A stretch of DNA of 64,000 nt from Lytechinus variegatus (Eukaryota > Echinodermata > Echinoidea > Temnopleuroida > Toxopneustidae), in contig NC_054742.1 of assembly GCF_018143015.1 (NCBI RefSeq), positions 11,453,632 to 11,517,631 of the forward strand, written 5' to 3'. Under the pieces are notes generated by a model that was not told the origin of the DNA, searched no databases, and worked only from the letters and a program-made list of their open reading frames with translations. Each line of letters starts with the position of its first letter. Position 1 is the first letter of the stretch. Both the position numbers and the translations under genes were made by a program. Of this stretch, positions 14,281 to 26,699 are shown piece by piece.

Positions 14281-14774
14281 ATTTTATAATTTATCTAGTG
14301 TATATTTGCCGTATTTTGTGGAATTTAGTGGAACAATTTGTATATTATCACCAGTAGCATAGATAAGTACATGTACATCATCAGAATAAACAGAACATGC
14401 AGCATTATTAAGACCTTCTGACATATCGTTTCTAAATAATAAAAATAGAACAGGCTGCTCTGTGGTACTCCAAGTAATAAAATTCCTTTATCGAATAGTT
14501 TTTAACCTTTTGGACGAACAAGTTATTTTTTCAGTAATAGAATTTAGTTAGGAAAACCATTTTAATTTCACTATCATGAATTCATAAAATCAGTCCTTAA
14601 AAATGTCCCTTTTTCTAATCTGAATATCAAAAATTTTTAGCCCGCGCTTCAGTGCTCGCATTATTCAGTTAGTGAGATACGTATGGTCATAGTGAATTCC
14701 TACAAACAAGCCTTAGAATGACCCTCTTCGGGTCTAAATTTGCTAAATATTCAGCTCGCGCTCGCAATATTTGA

Positions 14775-15383
14775 TTAAAGGACAAGTCCACCCCAACAAA
14801 AACTTGATTTGAATAAACTGAGAAAAATTCAACAAGCATAACACTGAAAATTTCATCAAAATCGGATGTAAAATAAGAAAGTTATGGCATTTTAAAGTTT
14901 CGCTTATTTTCAACAAAATAGTTATATGAACGAGCCAGTTACATCCAAATGAGGGAACTGATGACATCATTCACTCACTATTTCTTTTGTATTTTATTAT
15001 ATGAAATATGAATTATTTTTATTTTCTCGTCATGTCATGTGAAATGAAGTTTCATTCCTCCCTGAACACATGGAATTAAATTAGTTTAACATTTTGTGTT
15101 TCAGGCAAGGAGGTCCTAATCGTCAAATTCGTAAAAATTGAAATAATTTATAATTCAAACAATAAAAAACAAAAGAAATAGTGAGTGAGTGACATCATCG
15201 ACTCTCTCATTTAGATGAAACTGGCTCGTTCATGTAACTATTTTGTTGAAAATAAGCAAAACTTTGAAATGTCATAACTTTCTTATTTTACACCCGATTT
15301 TGATGAAATTTTCAGCATTGTGCTTGTCTGATTTTTCTCTATTGATTCAAATCAACATTTTTCTGAGGTGGACTTGACCTTAA
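14775..15383. mobile_element. TTAA-flanked foldback MITE (GGACAAGTCCACC type)
   Basis: Edges are TTAA AGGACAAGTCCACCCC and GAGGTGGACTTGACC TTAA. Long arms pair almost throughout: ATCAAAATCGGATGTAAAAT on the left answers TTACACCCGATTTTGATGAA on the right. Related copies occur at 18623, 29343, 53555 and, as a left-end scrap, at about 16475. Confidence 0.85.
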
Positions 15384-15959
15384 ATGAGATATATGTAAAT
15401 TCTTAATGGATTCCTTGAAAAAATAGTATTTAAAGTATCCCCGTTTAGGGTTAATATATAAAAAAAATTCAGCTAGCGCTTCGCGCTCGCATTGTTTGTT
15501 TAGCCAGACAGGTACGTATAGTGATTACAAATATTTGCTTATAATGTCCCCTTTTAGGTCTGAATATCAAAAATTAATTGATCAGTGACATACATGTACA
15601 TATCAGTTTAATGGCGCTGTCTTATAGGTCAGTATACTCCTAGCAACTGAGCGCGCTTTGTGTGCTCTGAACATATTGACTCAAAATTTTTGCTGGTACC
15701 CCCCCCCCATGCCGTGACCCACGGTACTCCACTGGAGCCTCGTAAAAATCGTCAATTACTCGGTGAAGGTAAGGGATTATAGAATGGTGAGGGCCGGGTA
15801 AATGCACATTAATCTACATTTATCACATTGTTCTCTTTAGGATTCTTTAATTGCAACTGAACTTCCTTTTCTATATATCATTACGTGACATAACATAAAC
15901 AGGGCGAATATATAATCTTTGTTCCCCTTGCCATAGGCCTACTTGCCAACCTGGGAGAA

Positions 15960-16025
15960 TTCAGAAGCGGTAGACTCAGTGAGGGAGCGGGGGGGGGGGG
16001 AGTTGTCCCCCCCCCGGGCCAGAGA
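15960..16025. repeat. G-run/C-run hairpin
   Basis: A run of about 12 G followed by AGTTGT and about 9-10 C can fold into a very short-looped GC hairpin or a G-quadruplex. The block resembles the AAGCGGGGGG...GTCCCCCC part of the element at 12558-12787, so it may be a scrap of that family. Confidence 0.5.
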
Positions 16026-17429
16026 CATTTCAAATTTTGAAATCAATTTGACACATTTTAAAGCACTTTCAGATCTGAGTCTAATGTGATATTTTAAACC
16101 ATAATCATATACCCCCAACTTATGAATGGTGTAAATTTGTAACACTGTAGTATTTGTAACAAATGATATGATGTTTGTTCTGTTCAGAGTGATCAGACTA
16201 GCAGTCGTTTATCAAAACGTAAACAATTATTTTATTGTCTAGAAGAAATAACATCTTTATATTTTCTTCAATATTAGGGCATTTAACAATTTTTGTTTCT
16301 TGCCACAGGAATTAAACTAAATCAATATTAGTCGTATGTCAAGTTTGGTAAAGTCATAAATGAAAGTGCCACTTCATGTTGGCGTTTTATCTCAGTGAAC
16401 GCAAAATAGACAATACGTCTACAAAATTTTACCATGATTTAACTTACACGGAGTGAATAACAATCTTAATCAAAGGTCAAATCCACGTACCCCAGCAAAA
16501 GGTTGATTTAAGTAAAAAGAGAAAAATCAAACAAGCGCATGCAGTGACACATGTATGCATGCGTATCGTAATTATATCCAAAGTAGATCTTAAAAGAGCA
16601 TTACTTGTATCGTGTATTTTTTTAGTAAAAATGAATGAAAATATCTTTTGGCTATCAGATATTTAAAAAAGGGGTAGATGCTATTGAATAGAGAGTCAAA
16701 AGCGGTAGGTAGTCAAAATGCTTGAAAAGCAATTGACTTCTATACCGCCAATATATATATATTTATAGGCCTATATACCTATATCCAGGGGTACTGTGGG
16801 CAATCTCCCAATCACAGGGTATTTCACATATCACTTCAAAGAGAGAGATTTACTGCCTGCTATCCTCTTGAGAAGATTATTATCTCACTCAATGCGAGCG
16901 AAATTTTAATTTTTATATCTTGACCTGAAATGTTTTATAGTTTCAATTTATTCCTGAGCTCCCCTTCACTTTTCTTCCTCTTCTATCTCGCCCCACCCCG
17001 ATTTTCCCCGCTCCTTCCCTTTTTTTTTCTTTCCTTTTCCCCGGCTTTTCCCCTAGCTTGTTTTAGTTGTTAACAGTGGGGGGGGGGGGGGTGTCACGGC
17101 CAGCAGATAACCGTTGATTAAAAAAAAAAGTGCACACCAGGTTACCAATAATGCATTTAGCATTTCCATTTATTTGATGATAAGCATTAACGATAATAAA
17201 CTAATTGATCAACTTGGTTTTTTTTTGCAATATCTGGCGTTCCATAGGAAAAAGACGATGGCGAAAGAAGGATTCTGACTAGAGTCTTGTTTTGAACTGT
17301 GAAAACGCAACTGTGAGAGCTCGAGAGTGAGGCGGTGATGTACTATTCGGGTAAATTCATGAAAATTTATAATAAGTTGAATAAGGGTAGAGTACTTCAC
17401 ATCGTATTTGTTTTTTTACTGGTTCCATT

Positions 17430-18420
17430 TGTGGAATGTGGAATCCACTGAGCTAGACTCAGTACGGCGACGTTACTACTACGGTAGTAGGATACTCAAA
17501 TGAGATACAGTCAGTGCTAGTGGTGCGTGCGATTTCTTATGCATGCAAACGAATAGGCGATATCACGTTTCCGTGATCAGCCGTTGATGCCGACAATCAA
17601 AGTGTTGACTATTATGGCAAAGTAAAAATTGCACATGAGTAAATCACTACGGCATAATCGTGATATAGTCCCCAAATCCAATAGTGGGGATTATTAGAAT
17701 CACACCTAGCACAGTGAACAATTCAATTGTGTACAACGCCACGGATAGCGGCCGCCGGAGCTGAGCGTGAACGTAGCGGTCGTGTACATTTTTGCTAATT
17801 ACATGACCTCATATTGCCACTGTGGCGAGCCGATTTATGAATGAAAATATAGTAAGCATACGCAGTGCAAACCTTCCATTTCCCCACACAGTATTCCAAA
17901 AACAAGTGCAATTCTCTATCATATCACCTCGTATCAAAATCGACCTTGAATTTCACTTTCCTATATTTTATATGAATTATGAAAGGTATTCTCGGAGGAT
18001 CTATTTTCTCACCGATATCGCACATGTAAGGGAATTTCGATTACTTCTTGCTTTTCCGTCAAAATCTTACAAATTAGCGTCTATAAGGCATCGTGTTCGT
18101 TGGAATTTGTAGTCTATCGCAACGTGCAAGTCAATTAGCTTCTGGGTTTCGGAGCGTCGCGTGTACATGCATGAAATTGCAGCGTTCTGATAATTTTTGA
18201 TCGATGCCGGAGCGATCCGATCACCAACCAAGACCATTTCCTGCGTACACAACATGACCGGATATCGCTATCGATACTTCCGCACACAGTCCAAAGGAAT
18301 TATTTTTTGGACCATGTGGTCATGACGTGATCTGCGCGATTGATCGAACAGCGGTCTCCGAATCGCTGTGTGGAGACGATCTATCTGTTGTACACAGTCT
18401 ATGGACAATTGTTTGTTGTG
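17430..18420. promoter_or_regulatory. CpG-richer stretch between divergent genes, possible promoter region
   Basis: CpG and GC content rise visibly above the surroundings (GATAGCGGCCGCCGGAGC near 17745, GATCTGCGCGATTGATCGAA near 18330), and recognisable repeats are missing. It lies between the minus-strand LAPTM-like gene (start codon 13079) and plus-strand BORCS6 (start codon 30055, whose exon has an upstream 3' splice site and so needs an upstream exon). A possible minus-strand donor (GTAAGATT) lies at about 18068. Open frames of 96 codons (+) and 62 codons (-) here have no recognisable similarity. The promoter role is inference only. Confidence 0.3.
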
Positions 18421-18622
18421 CATATTTTATTAAAACACCGATTCAAATAATAGCAATCGCATTGATGGCAAGATCCTAAACTATAAACTTATTGATGGGT
18501 TAAGGGGTTTCGCTGGTACCGTGATCTCAAAATCCTATTCCACTCAATGAGTGCGCGCTGTGCTGAAAAATCAGTTCTGAAAAAGTGTGACCTAATTTTG
18601 CGGACCAAAGTTTTGTGGAGAT

Positions 18623-19233
18623 TTAAAGGACAAGTCGTCCCAAACAAAAAGTTGTATATTATTAGAGAGAAATCCAACAAACACAACTCTGAAAATTTCA
18701 TCAAAATTGGATGTAAAAATAAGAAAGTTATTACATTTTTAAATTTTGCTTAATTTCACAAAACTCTTATATGCACATCCTGGTCTGTATGCAAAAGAGG
18801 GAATTGATGACATCATCCACTCACTATTTCTTTTGTATTTTATCAAATATGGATTATTTCAATTTACCCCTCTTTGTCATGTGAAAGAAAGTTTTGTTCC
18901 TCTCTGAATATGTGGAATTACCATTGTTTTTAATATGTTATGGTTCAATCAAGTTGATTCCTATTTTCAAATTTGTGAAAATTGAAATATTGTGTACTAG
19001 TAATTCAAACAATAAAAAACCAAAAGTGAGTGAGGGACATCATTGACTCTCATTTGCATGTTGCTGACTTACATATAACTATTTTGTGAAAAATAAGCAA
19101 AACTTTAAAATGCCATAACTTTCTTATATATCTGATTTTGATGAAATTTTCTGTGTTATGCTTGAATTTTTCTGTGTTATGCTTGAATTTTTCTCTATTG
19201 ATTCAAATCAACATTTTCTGGGGTGGACTTGAC
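18623..19233. mobile_element. foldback MITE, degenerate copy of the 14775 family
   Basis: Starts TTAAAGGACAAGTCG and ends GGGGTGGACTTGAC. The right TTAA has decayed (followed by AAAAACTC). A short duplication (TTTTTCTGTGTTATGCTTGAA twice, slightly offset) lies in the right arm near 19150-19195. Central phrases match the 14775 copy. Confidence 0.75.
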
Positions 19234-20892
19234 AAAAACTCAAGCTCAAAAGGTGAGATATTTATATCAGATTGATGGAAAAATGCTATAGAATCAGTCA
19301 GTACCACATTTAACTCACATTTTTTATGAGATCTGCTTGCAAATTGATGATATCGTGATGCTTGTTAAGTTAAGAACGGGTGCTAACGGTGATAAATTTC
19401 CTGATCTTTTGTCAATATTTTCATGACTACTGAACTATCCTAAAGAAACTTGTATGCCAATTCTATAGCTAAGTGAGGTACAATTTCTTTTATGTATTTT
19501 TTTGTGCATACATTCTATAAAAACGATCTATTTTGCTACTTTTTCAGAAGTTATATGGAATTTCTTTAACTTTTGAGTAATTTTTTATTACATCTTAGGA
19601 TTTGAGGATAATTTTTTTGTATTTTACATGACAAATTAAAAGCTTTCTAAAGTCTATGGTCCTACCTACTGACAGTCACTGTCATTAGTCACTATCTCCA
19701 CATTTTTTGCATAAAAATTTGTAAATTTTTTATTGATTGATTGATGAATGGAGTAGATCTAGATCTAAAGTTAGATTAAAATTTAAATATACTACAAGAT
19801 AATTTCTGATAGCCTAATGGATCTTATTGCTCACCGGAGAGAACTGAATTTTTTTTTAAAGACTGGACCCAAATCTTCATCTACAAAAAGGTTTTAATTT
19901 AAAGAAGTTCACCCCGGGGCCCATTTATAGACACCATCACTTCTTGACTCAATTGGAGCTACTTGTCCAAAGCCCGCTTTGCCAAGATCGGGGACAACAA
20001 CTTGGCTTAATATGTATGACACCTCCAAACCTGTCATACATTCTTCTTTCTTAATGACGTATTGGCATCATGTTGGTAGACTATGACCTGCAAAAGTTCC
20101 TCGAAATTTGAAAATTATAATAATAATCATAATTATAATCAATCATAGAAGTTGAAATATCGCAAAAAAGTGGGATACATGTAGATCATTCAATAATAAT
20201 TGTATTGCACAGGGAAAAAAATTAATAAATTTTTTTCGGGGGCTCAATTTTCAATTTTTAGTAAAATTTTGGGGGCTCCATATCTACCTTTCGGGGGCTA
20301 CTTTTTGGATTTTGGGGGCTCTTTTCAGATGCTACGTTTTTGTATTTTGAGGAATACATGTTCACTTATTAATGAATTATTACTTATTGTTTGATATTGT
20401 ATGATTTTTAAAGTTATTTTTCATGCTTAGAATCTTGGATGTGGGTGTGTTTGTGTGGGTGTGACTGTGGGTTGAACTTGGATATAGATTAATTTAATAT
20501 CTAATTTCTACTCATCTATTCTAGTACAATAACCTGTACTCAGCCATGTAATAAATGCCCACATACCCTAACTTTTCCTGAAGTTCTTTGAAAATGCAGA
20601 TCTCTATGAAAATTGCATTTCTCTATGGGGAGTCTAAATTTGGTGAGAATGAACTCATTAATAACTTAAATGTACATGACAATGAAGAAATCTTCAAACT
20701 TTTTTGGCAGTTTTGAATTATATACCCGAAATATAAACTCTGACTGAAACAGAAAATCACCATCATTAAGGCCTTTACTAAGTGAATTGTCCCCCAGAGC
20801 TCTGGCAGAGAGACAGACTCAGACTGGCTAGCTAATACAAGCGCCAATGCAATGCGTACGTGCGTTCATGAGCCTCCCACCGGCCTTGTAAA
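19234..20892. other. intergenic, no gene seen
   Basis: A+T-rich. At 20218-20330 the phrase TTTTGGGGGCT is repeated several times; a related block is at 26145-26235. A (GTGTG)-rich patch is near 20445-20470. Nothing here supports a coding exon. Confidence 0.4.
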
Positions 20893-21074
20893 ATAGATTT
20901 TATTTATTTATTTATTCTCCATTCGTGGGCTGGATGACCCTCTTCAGCCACAGGCTGTTCTTCTGAGGGGTCCAGTGTACACGTTTAAAAACATATATAA
21001 AAGAAAACATAAATCAATCTTATACAAAATAACTTTATATGACTACAAAAGGGTACAAATTACAACTTATACAA

Positions 21075-21386
21075 TTAAAAAGGAAAAAGAAGGAAAAAAA
21101 ATTGGGTCGGGGATGGTGGGGTAGCATGCAGTATAAAGGGGGGATATATTACATGTAAGTGTTGAGCTGATGTTGTCCGAAGCTTTATCTTGAATGTAGT
21201 AAGAGAAGTTTCAGGAGGGATGTACGATACTAACTTGTTCCATAGCTTTCCGGCTTGAAACAAGAAATGTCTTATGCCATACTCAGTTTTGGGGCAGTTC
21301 AAGGCCAGTTGATCATTTCCAGACCGTGTTTTGTATGTAGATTTACAGGAAATAAATATATCACTAGGATATGGTGGGCCAGACAA
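21075..21386 (-). pseudogene. C-terminal tail of retrotransposon ORF2
   Basis: The reading frame contains TYKTRSGNDQLALNCPKTEY, then GIRHFLFQAGKLWNKL and a SLTTFKIKL segment. This is the conserved last stretch of CR1/L2/Jockey-like ORF2 proteins (usually TRS..., F...A..LWN.LP, S...FK..L). It is separated from the transcriptase remnant by an interruption of about 430 bp. The final Pro/Phe-rich residues run into the 3' UTR. Confidence 0.85.
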
Positions 21387-21820
21387 TGTACAGATTTAAA
21401 CATGGCAATGGCCAAGTGTTTGGCCCAACAGATTTTTAGATTATCCATATTAAAGATAAATTCCAGTTTTGGTAACGATAGTAAAATGACTTTTTACAGT
21501 TTCTAATCTAATATAATGGCCACCCAAGTGTCTGTTTGTATGAATAAAAAATATGTGCCAAAGGATTCTGGAAGAAATTGTGTAATTGATGAGAAATAAG
21601 CAAAATAAGCGCGGATTCGGTCACTTCCGTCAGGTCTTTATTCCAGCAATAATAATACACTGTCCCACGTGTGCCTATCTGTGTTGGTGATCTTCAGTGT
21701 GAACATTTTTCAGCGTAGATTTCAAGATTTCACAACGTTCAGTTAATTTAACTGTACCAGATCTAGATCCTCGATGATATACTGACAATTAAGCCTTGTT
21801 TTACATACGTTCTCATGAAA

Positions 21821-22234
21821 TCAGTGTTTACTGCAACTACTGGAATTTCTCTTTAAGCGAAGAATAAAGGAGTTTCGATGGATTAGATGGTCAACCTGTA
21901 ATACAGTTTTCAATGCTCTATTTTGTAATGTTTGCAATTTCTTATAATTAGTTTGGGAAGTTTTTCCCCATACAGTGGAACAGTAATCAAATTGTGACTT
22001 TATAGCAGATTTGTAGAAAATCATAGCAGTTGCTTGACTAATAATGGGTCTTATTCTTTTTAGTAAATAGAGACTTTTCACAACTTTTGATATAACATGG
22101 TCTGTTTGTTTGTTCCAACTAAGGTTTTCATCAATGTAAATCCCGAGATATTTATAAATGTTTACTCTGTTGATGACAAAGTATTTGTATACCTGGTCAT
22201 ACATGTATTCCATCTTTTCCATTATCTTAGCCAA
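21821..22234 (-). pseudogene. reverse transcriptase, thumb/C-terminal part
   Basis: Shows YKYLGIYIDENLSWNKQTDH, then LKRIRPIISQATAMIFYKSA and the FDYCSTVWG and LQTLQNRALKTV motifs. These follow the catalytic YxDD box in non-LTR reverse transcriptases. The YxDD box itself is not present here or in the neighbouring frame, so the enzyme core has been deleted. Confidence 0.88.
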
Positions 22235-22310
22235 TACAGAAAGAACAGAAATCGGTCTATAAATTATTTTTATCCCCTCCTTTAAAGATGGATGTTACCC
22301 TGGCAAACTT

Positions 22311-24065
22311 TCATTGGCTTTGAATTTTACCTGTATTCAGTGAAATGTTCAAAATATATGTTAAAGGAGCTGCAATATCTTGAGCATTACATGAAATACA
22401 TTTTACTGGTATTGTGTCAGGGCCAGTCAGTTTATCACCTGACATCGACTTGATGATCTTCATAACACCTGACACAGTAACGGTTTCAAAACAAAACCGT
22501 GACTTGGCTATCCTAAAATCCGAGAGAGTACATGGATTAGGATTAGTGATTTCACTCTGAATTTTGATACCTATATCACTAAAAAAGTCATTGAAGGCAT
22601 TTGCCAGAGATTCTTTTTCAAGTCTTTCTTCATTTATCAAGATGCCTGAAATAGGAGATCTATTTTTCTTGTTGGGAGTCAAGTATTTTAGAGAGTTCCA
22701 AATTCCCTTAGGATTATTTTGATCAATGTTTTTAGTTAGAAAATTACGCTTTTCTAATCGGATGAGGGATGTGACCTCATTACGCTCTCGTTTGTACGAG
22801 ATCCAATCTGCTTGAGTGCCTGTTTTTCTGGCTTTATTTTTAAACGATCTCTACTACGTCTCTGGTTGATCCAGGGGGATCTTTTTGTTTTATTCTCTTT
22901 TTGCGTATGGGGGAATGCTGATCAATGACTCTTCGTAACAAAGAGCTAAATTTATCGTAGGATTCTTGCGGGCATTCACTCTGATAGACAGGATCCCAGC
23001 ATATCCGGCTTGTATCATGAGTGAACAGTTCTTCAGAAAAATCCTTAAAATTACGATTTACTTTGTATCTGTGAGTTTCTTGAGGGTCACCAATTACACA
23101 GAAAATCATATAGTGATCCGAAAGTGAAATATGAATAACTCCAGTCCACTTTGAGTGCATTTATCTATATTGTTGGTAAAAATAAGATCGACTGCTGTAA
23201 ACGAAGTTGGAGTTACACGTTTATATTCAGTTATTAACTGTTTAGAATTGAATGAATCCATGATATCCAATAACTTCAGAGTTTGCCATGATTTACTCTG
23301 ACTCAAAACGTCACATTTAATATCACCTAGTATGTAGTAATCAATACAAAGATTAGGCCTATCTATTATATTCATGACGAGTTCATAGTCATTACAAGAT
23401 TTTGGTGGACGATACCAGTTTACAATGAGGAAAGATTTTTGTTTCTTTTGTCTAATCTCTAGTATTGACATTTCCAGTTTATCACTCATGATTAGATCGT
23501 CCCTTATCATAAATTGAATATTGCTTTTCAAGTACATGTAGGTTGCTATTCCTCCTCCAAAGTGATCTCTATCACGTCTTACGAACGAGTAATCTGCGAT
23601 AGCGATTTCACTATCATCCACATAAGAACATAAGTGAATCTCACTGAGTGTCATTACATCTAGATCTGCATCAATAACAAACTGTTTTATCTCATCAAAA
23701 TATTTTAAAAGTGATATACAGTTCAGATGAGCTACTTTCAAACCCTTTGTGTTTTTCAGATTGGACTTCATAATTTCAGTTGAATTTGTAATCACGCTAT
23801 CATGTACATGCATAACATCATCGTTTGTTATAGAATCAGGCGCATTTTCATCTATGTGTAGATTAAAAGAGTCAACAAAAGATAATTTCTCCAATATACA
23901 TTTATTGCACAACCATTCCCTTGAGGATCTAAAAAAGTCTAAACAAGCATCAGTGCATTTCAAATGCGCCCACATGTTACATTCCGTACATTTCATTGCG
24001 TTTTGATTGTTTCTCACTGTCTTACTACAGGTACAACAAGGGTATCTTACTGGTATGTTATAGGG
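22311..24065 (-). pseudogene. retrotransposon ORF2: PHD finger, endonuclease and start of reverse transcriptase
   Basis: From the N-terminus (about 24065 downwards): a C4HC3 zinc finger (YPCCTCSKTV, then CTECNMWAHLKC and WLCNKC), then an endonuclease-exonuclease-phosphatase fold. In the fold, LKVAHLNC, the catalytic Glu in LSEIH, RRDRDHFGGGIA, WYRPP, GDIKCD (normally GDFN) and VDLIFTN are visible. A frameshift near 23110-23160 moves on to HISLSDHYMIF. A linker (YKRERNEVTSLIRLEKRNF) leads to reverse-transcriptase segments 0-1 (FNDFFSDIG, GPDTIPVK), ending at 22311. The GDFN change and the frameshifts show decay. Confidence 0.88.
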
Positions 24066-24194
24066 TGATATTTAAGAAGGGATGACTAAAAAGGACGGGG
24101 GTATCCAATATGGGAACAAAAAGTCTAAAAAGTCTGAAGTAGTACAATAAAATACAGACACAAACGCGAAGGATATGTCGCATGTTTTGTTCAG

Positions 24195-24906
24195 AGGGAT
24201 GACAAGTTGGAATCGCTATGAATCACTCTGTTTATGGTCTTGCCATTGTTGGTTTTGACTTTGGCGATCACTTGACCGTCACTTCTCCATGCTGCTTCTA
24301 CACGAGGATGCTTGGAAGTCCGACTCAGGAGATAGCAATTGTTTTTTGTGAAGTCCTCTTGAAGATGATTCCAGTGCCTTTCAGCCGGTGTCGATTTACC
24401 ATGACTTGACTGCGAATTCTATATGATACAAATTTAACAGATTATAGGTCTCGGCCACTTTTTCGCTTGACTGCTCTCCTTGTTTGACGACGCCTTCTTG
24501 TTGTTGCCTATCCGATAGGAGCGATCAATTGCTTCTGTTGGCATTGCAACTACAAGTTGGTCATTCACGATGTCACAAATGAGCTTGTCGGTGGACTCGT
24601 TTTCACACTCGGCGGTTCTGAAAAACTGTAAACAATTCCTTCTTGAATATTGTTCGAGGGAATCCGACGAGAGCTGAAGATTGCCGATCACGCTCTGTTG
24701 AGTTTCAATAAGATTCTTCAGATGGGAAATCTCCTTGGCTTGGGACTGATTCTCAAGCTCCAAATCAATGATTTTTCCCTGCTGTTCGTCAAGCCGATCA
24801 AGCACCTTCCAAAATTCTTTATGTAAAGCATCTTTAATCGTTAGATTAATGGTTCCAATCAACTCCTTGTTGTTTTAAACTCCTTCGTAACATCATCGTC
24901 CGCCAT
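24195..24906 (-). pseudogene. retrotransposon ORF1 (coiled coil plus RRM-like), frameshifted
   Basis: Begins MADDDVTKEF at 24906. One frameshift near 24870 leads into a coiled coil (DEQQGKIIDLELENQSQAKE) and then the conserved SLEQYSRRNCLQFF motif of ORF1 nucleic-acid-binding proteins in CR1/L2/Jockey elements. After a further break near 24440, the C-terminal piece (GTGIIFKEDFTKNN, RVEAAWRSDGQVIAKV) can be read to about 24195. ORF1 proteins bind the element RNA; this one is not intact. Confidence 0.82.
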
Positions 24907-26699
24907 GTTATCTGACTCTTACTTAATTGAAGAAATCAATTCTGGGCAGGGTTTGAATAATTCAGTTCAATATCACAACATTGAAATTCCCAGTATAAGA
25001 AATATGTTAGATACTTCTGATTTTGAAGTGAAGATATCTATCATGCAACCAACTATAATCTTGCTAGTATGCTAGTTCTTAGTAAGATGATACAGGACTT
25101 ATAGGCTTAGTAAGTCAGTATTGATCATAGCGCGTCGCTTTCGTTCAACTTCAACGCTTTCTACTACTTTTTTGAAGCTTAATAAAGTTGTTAATAAAGT
25201 ATATGCAGCAAATAAATCTCATATGTTGACCGTCGTAAGAGAAGGGGAAGTAGATAGGCCTATACAAGAATCAGTACCTGTACAATGTTGATATAGTTGG
25301 TATTGCTATGACGAGTCTCCTCCAAAATAAAGTACAGATGGGACTAAGGTCTCGCTCAGGTACCAAATAAGGCTGTTCCGGGTTTAGATGAGAATCCAAC
25401 AGAATCAGCAGTTATATTCACAATCCGTTCTCGAAATGCACATATATTCAGTTTACAGATATAAGGTGCGACATCCGCATGTTTTTGGTGCTTATTTTAC
25501 AGATTTTGCATGAATATATCTGGATTTAAAAGCAGGAAAAATGTTCGGTGTTCGGCATTTGACGTTCGGCGTTATGTAACCTGGAGCAGGCCTGTAGGCC
25601 TATAGCAGGCATCAAACAAAGATGGAGCTTTGTGTGATGATTTATTGTCTGATATTTACCTCATCAACAGTTGCCTCATCCCCCAGAAAAATAAAACAAA
25701 TGATTTTTAAGTTTTAATAAGCAAATAAGATAAGTTGTTTTAGATGTTACTAGGCCATTTTGATAAGCAAAGCAGAATGACAACTCACCAATACGAAGTT
25801 TCTAGACTGGGATTTATTTCCTGTGTAATTCAAATTAGTTTATCACAGAATTGTGATATCTGTAAGGAAAAATGTGCATTAGAAATTGCACATGGTGGTA
25901 GTCAAAATGGACCCCCTTTTCATGCAACCGTATCCCGACCGTTGCGTTGATTTTTTTTCATACCATGTGTATGGAAAAACGTGGTACAGGTAAAAAAGAC
26001 GCAACTTCGGAATTTGAGACTGTGCTCCTCGCAACATTTCCAAGGCTTCATGATTTTGAGTGCGGATTTTTGATTATTTTTAAAATGGTAAGCGGAGCTC
26101 GAGCATACATGTATGGTGCTCGTGGGCCTCTGAGTTGTTATCGCTCGGCAATAATTTCGGGGGCGACATTAAGCATGATTTTGGATGATTTCGAGGGCTA
26201 CTTTAGGCATTTCCGGGGCGAATTTGCCTGCCACCCCCGTGTATTTTTTCGCTGGTATTGCATAGAAACCATAAAAACTTAGTAAAACGCCTCAAAAGCA
26301 TTCATTTGGAAATAGTAAAATAATTAAAATCAATAAAGATTGTACCGCGTCAGGCCATCCATAACTGGACTTGTATTCGTTCTTTTCAGACCATTATCAA
26401 CATTTTGATAAATTCTATTTCTAATTTATGCATAGAATTTGTCAAATTGTATGTTTCGGTATCTAAAGATTTAAACAATTTACGTTACACTATACTTTGA
26501 TGATGTTTAGAATCATAAAAAAATGTTTAGTTATCATCATTTTACAAAGAAAACCTTTATTGATTACTTTCACAAACTATTGAATTTGATATCCCGTTGG
26601 TACCATCTCAACATCCACAAGTGATTTTTTAGTCATGAAATGAATTATTCATAATATAACTTTCTCAGCAATTGAATGCTCCATTCATCATAGTGTAAG
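24907..26699. other. intergenic, no gene seen
   Basis: No exon-like frame. A GGGGGC-rich patch at 26145-26235 resembles the one at 20218. Short runs of AGGCCTATAG/CAGGCCTGTAGG occur near 25590. The 111-codon frame ending at 26282 passes through the repeat patch and has no recognisable motif. Confidence 0.4.

Larger units (their letters stand above)
20893..24906 (-). mobile_element. CR1/L2/Jockey-like non-LTR retrotransposon, near full length but broken
   Basis: The element is read on the minus strand. ORF1 starts at about 24906 and is followed by ORF2 with a PHD-type zinc finger, apurinic endonuclease and reverse transcriptase remnants. A typical C-terminal tail is at 21386-21075, and the 3' end is a short (AATA)n run at about 20910-20893, as is usual for CR1-group elements. 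Frameshifts split both ORFs. The palm part of the reverse transcriptase is missing between about 22311 and 22234. About 430 bp at 21390-21820 is unrelated sequence between the transcriptase end and the tail. It cannot move by itself. Confidence 0.88.

Noticed and set aside
17822..18112. 96-codon plus frame in the CpG-richer block
   Set aside because: Its first codon is GTG, not ATG, and no domain or supported splice partner was found; may be part of an untranslated exon.
23106..24017. PHD-finger protein as a host gene
   Set aside because: The finger is followed directly by endonuclease and reverse-transcriptase motifs and lies within one retrotransposon.
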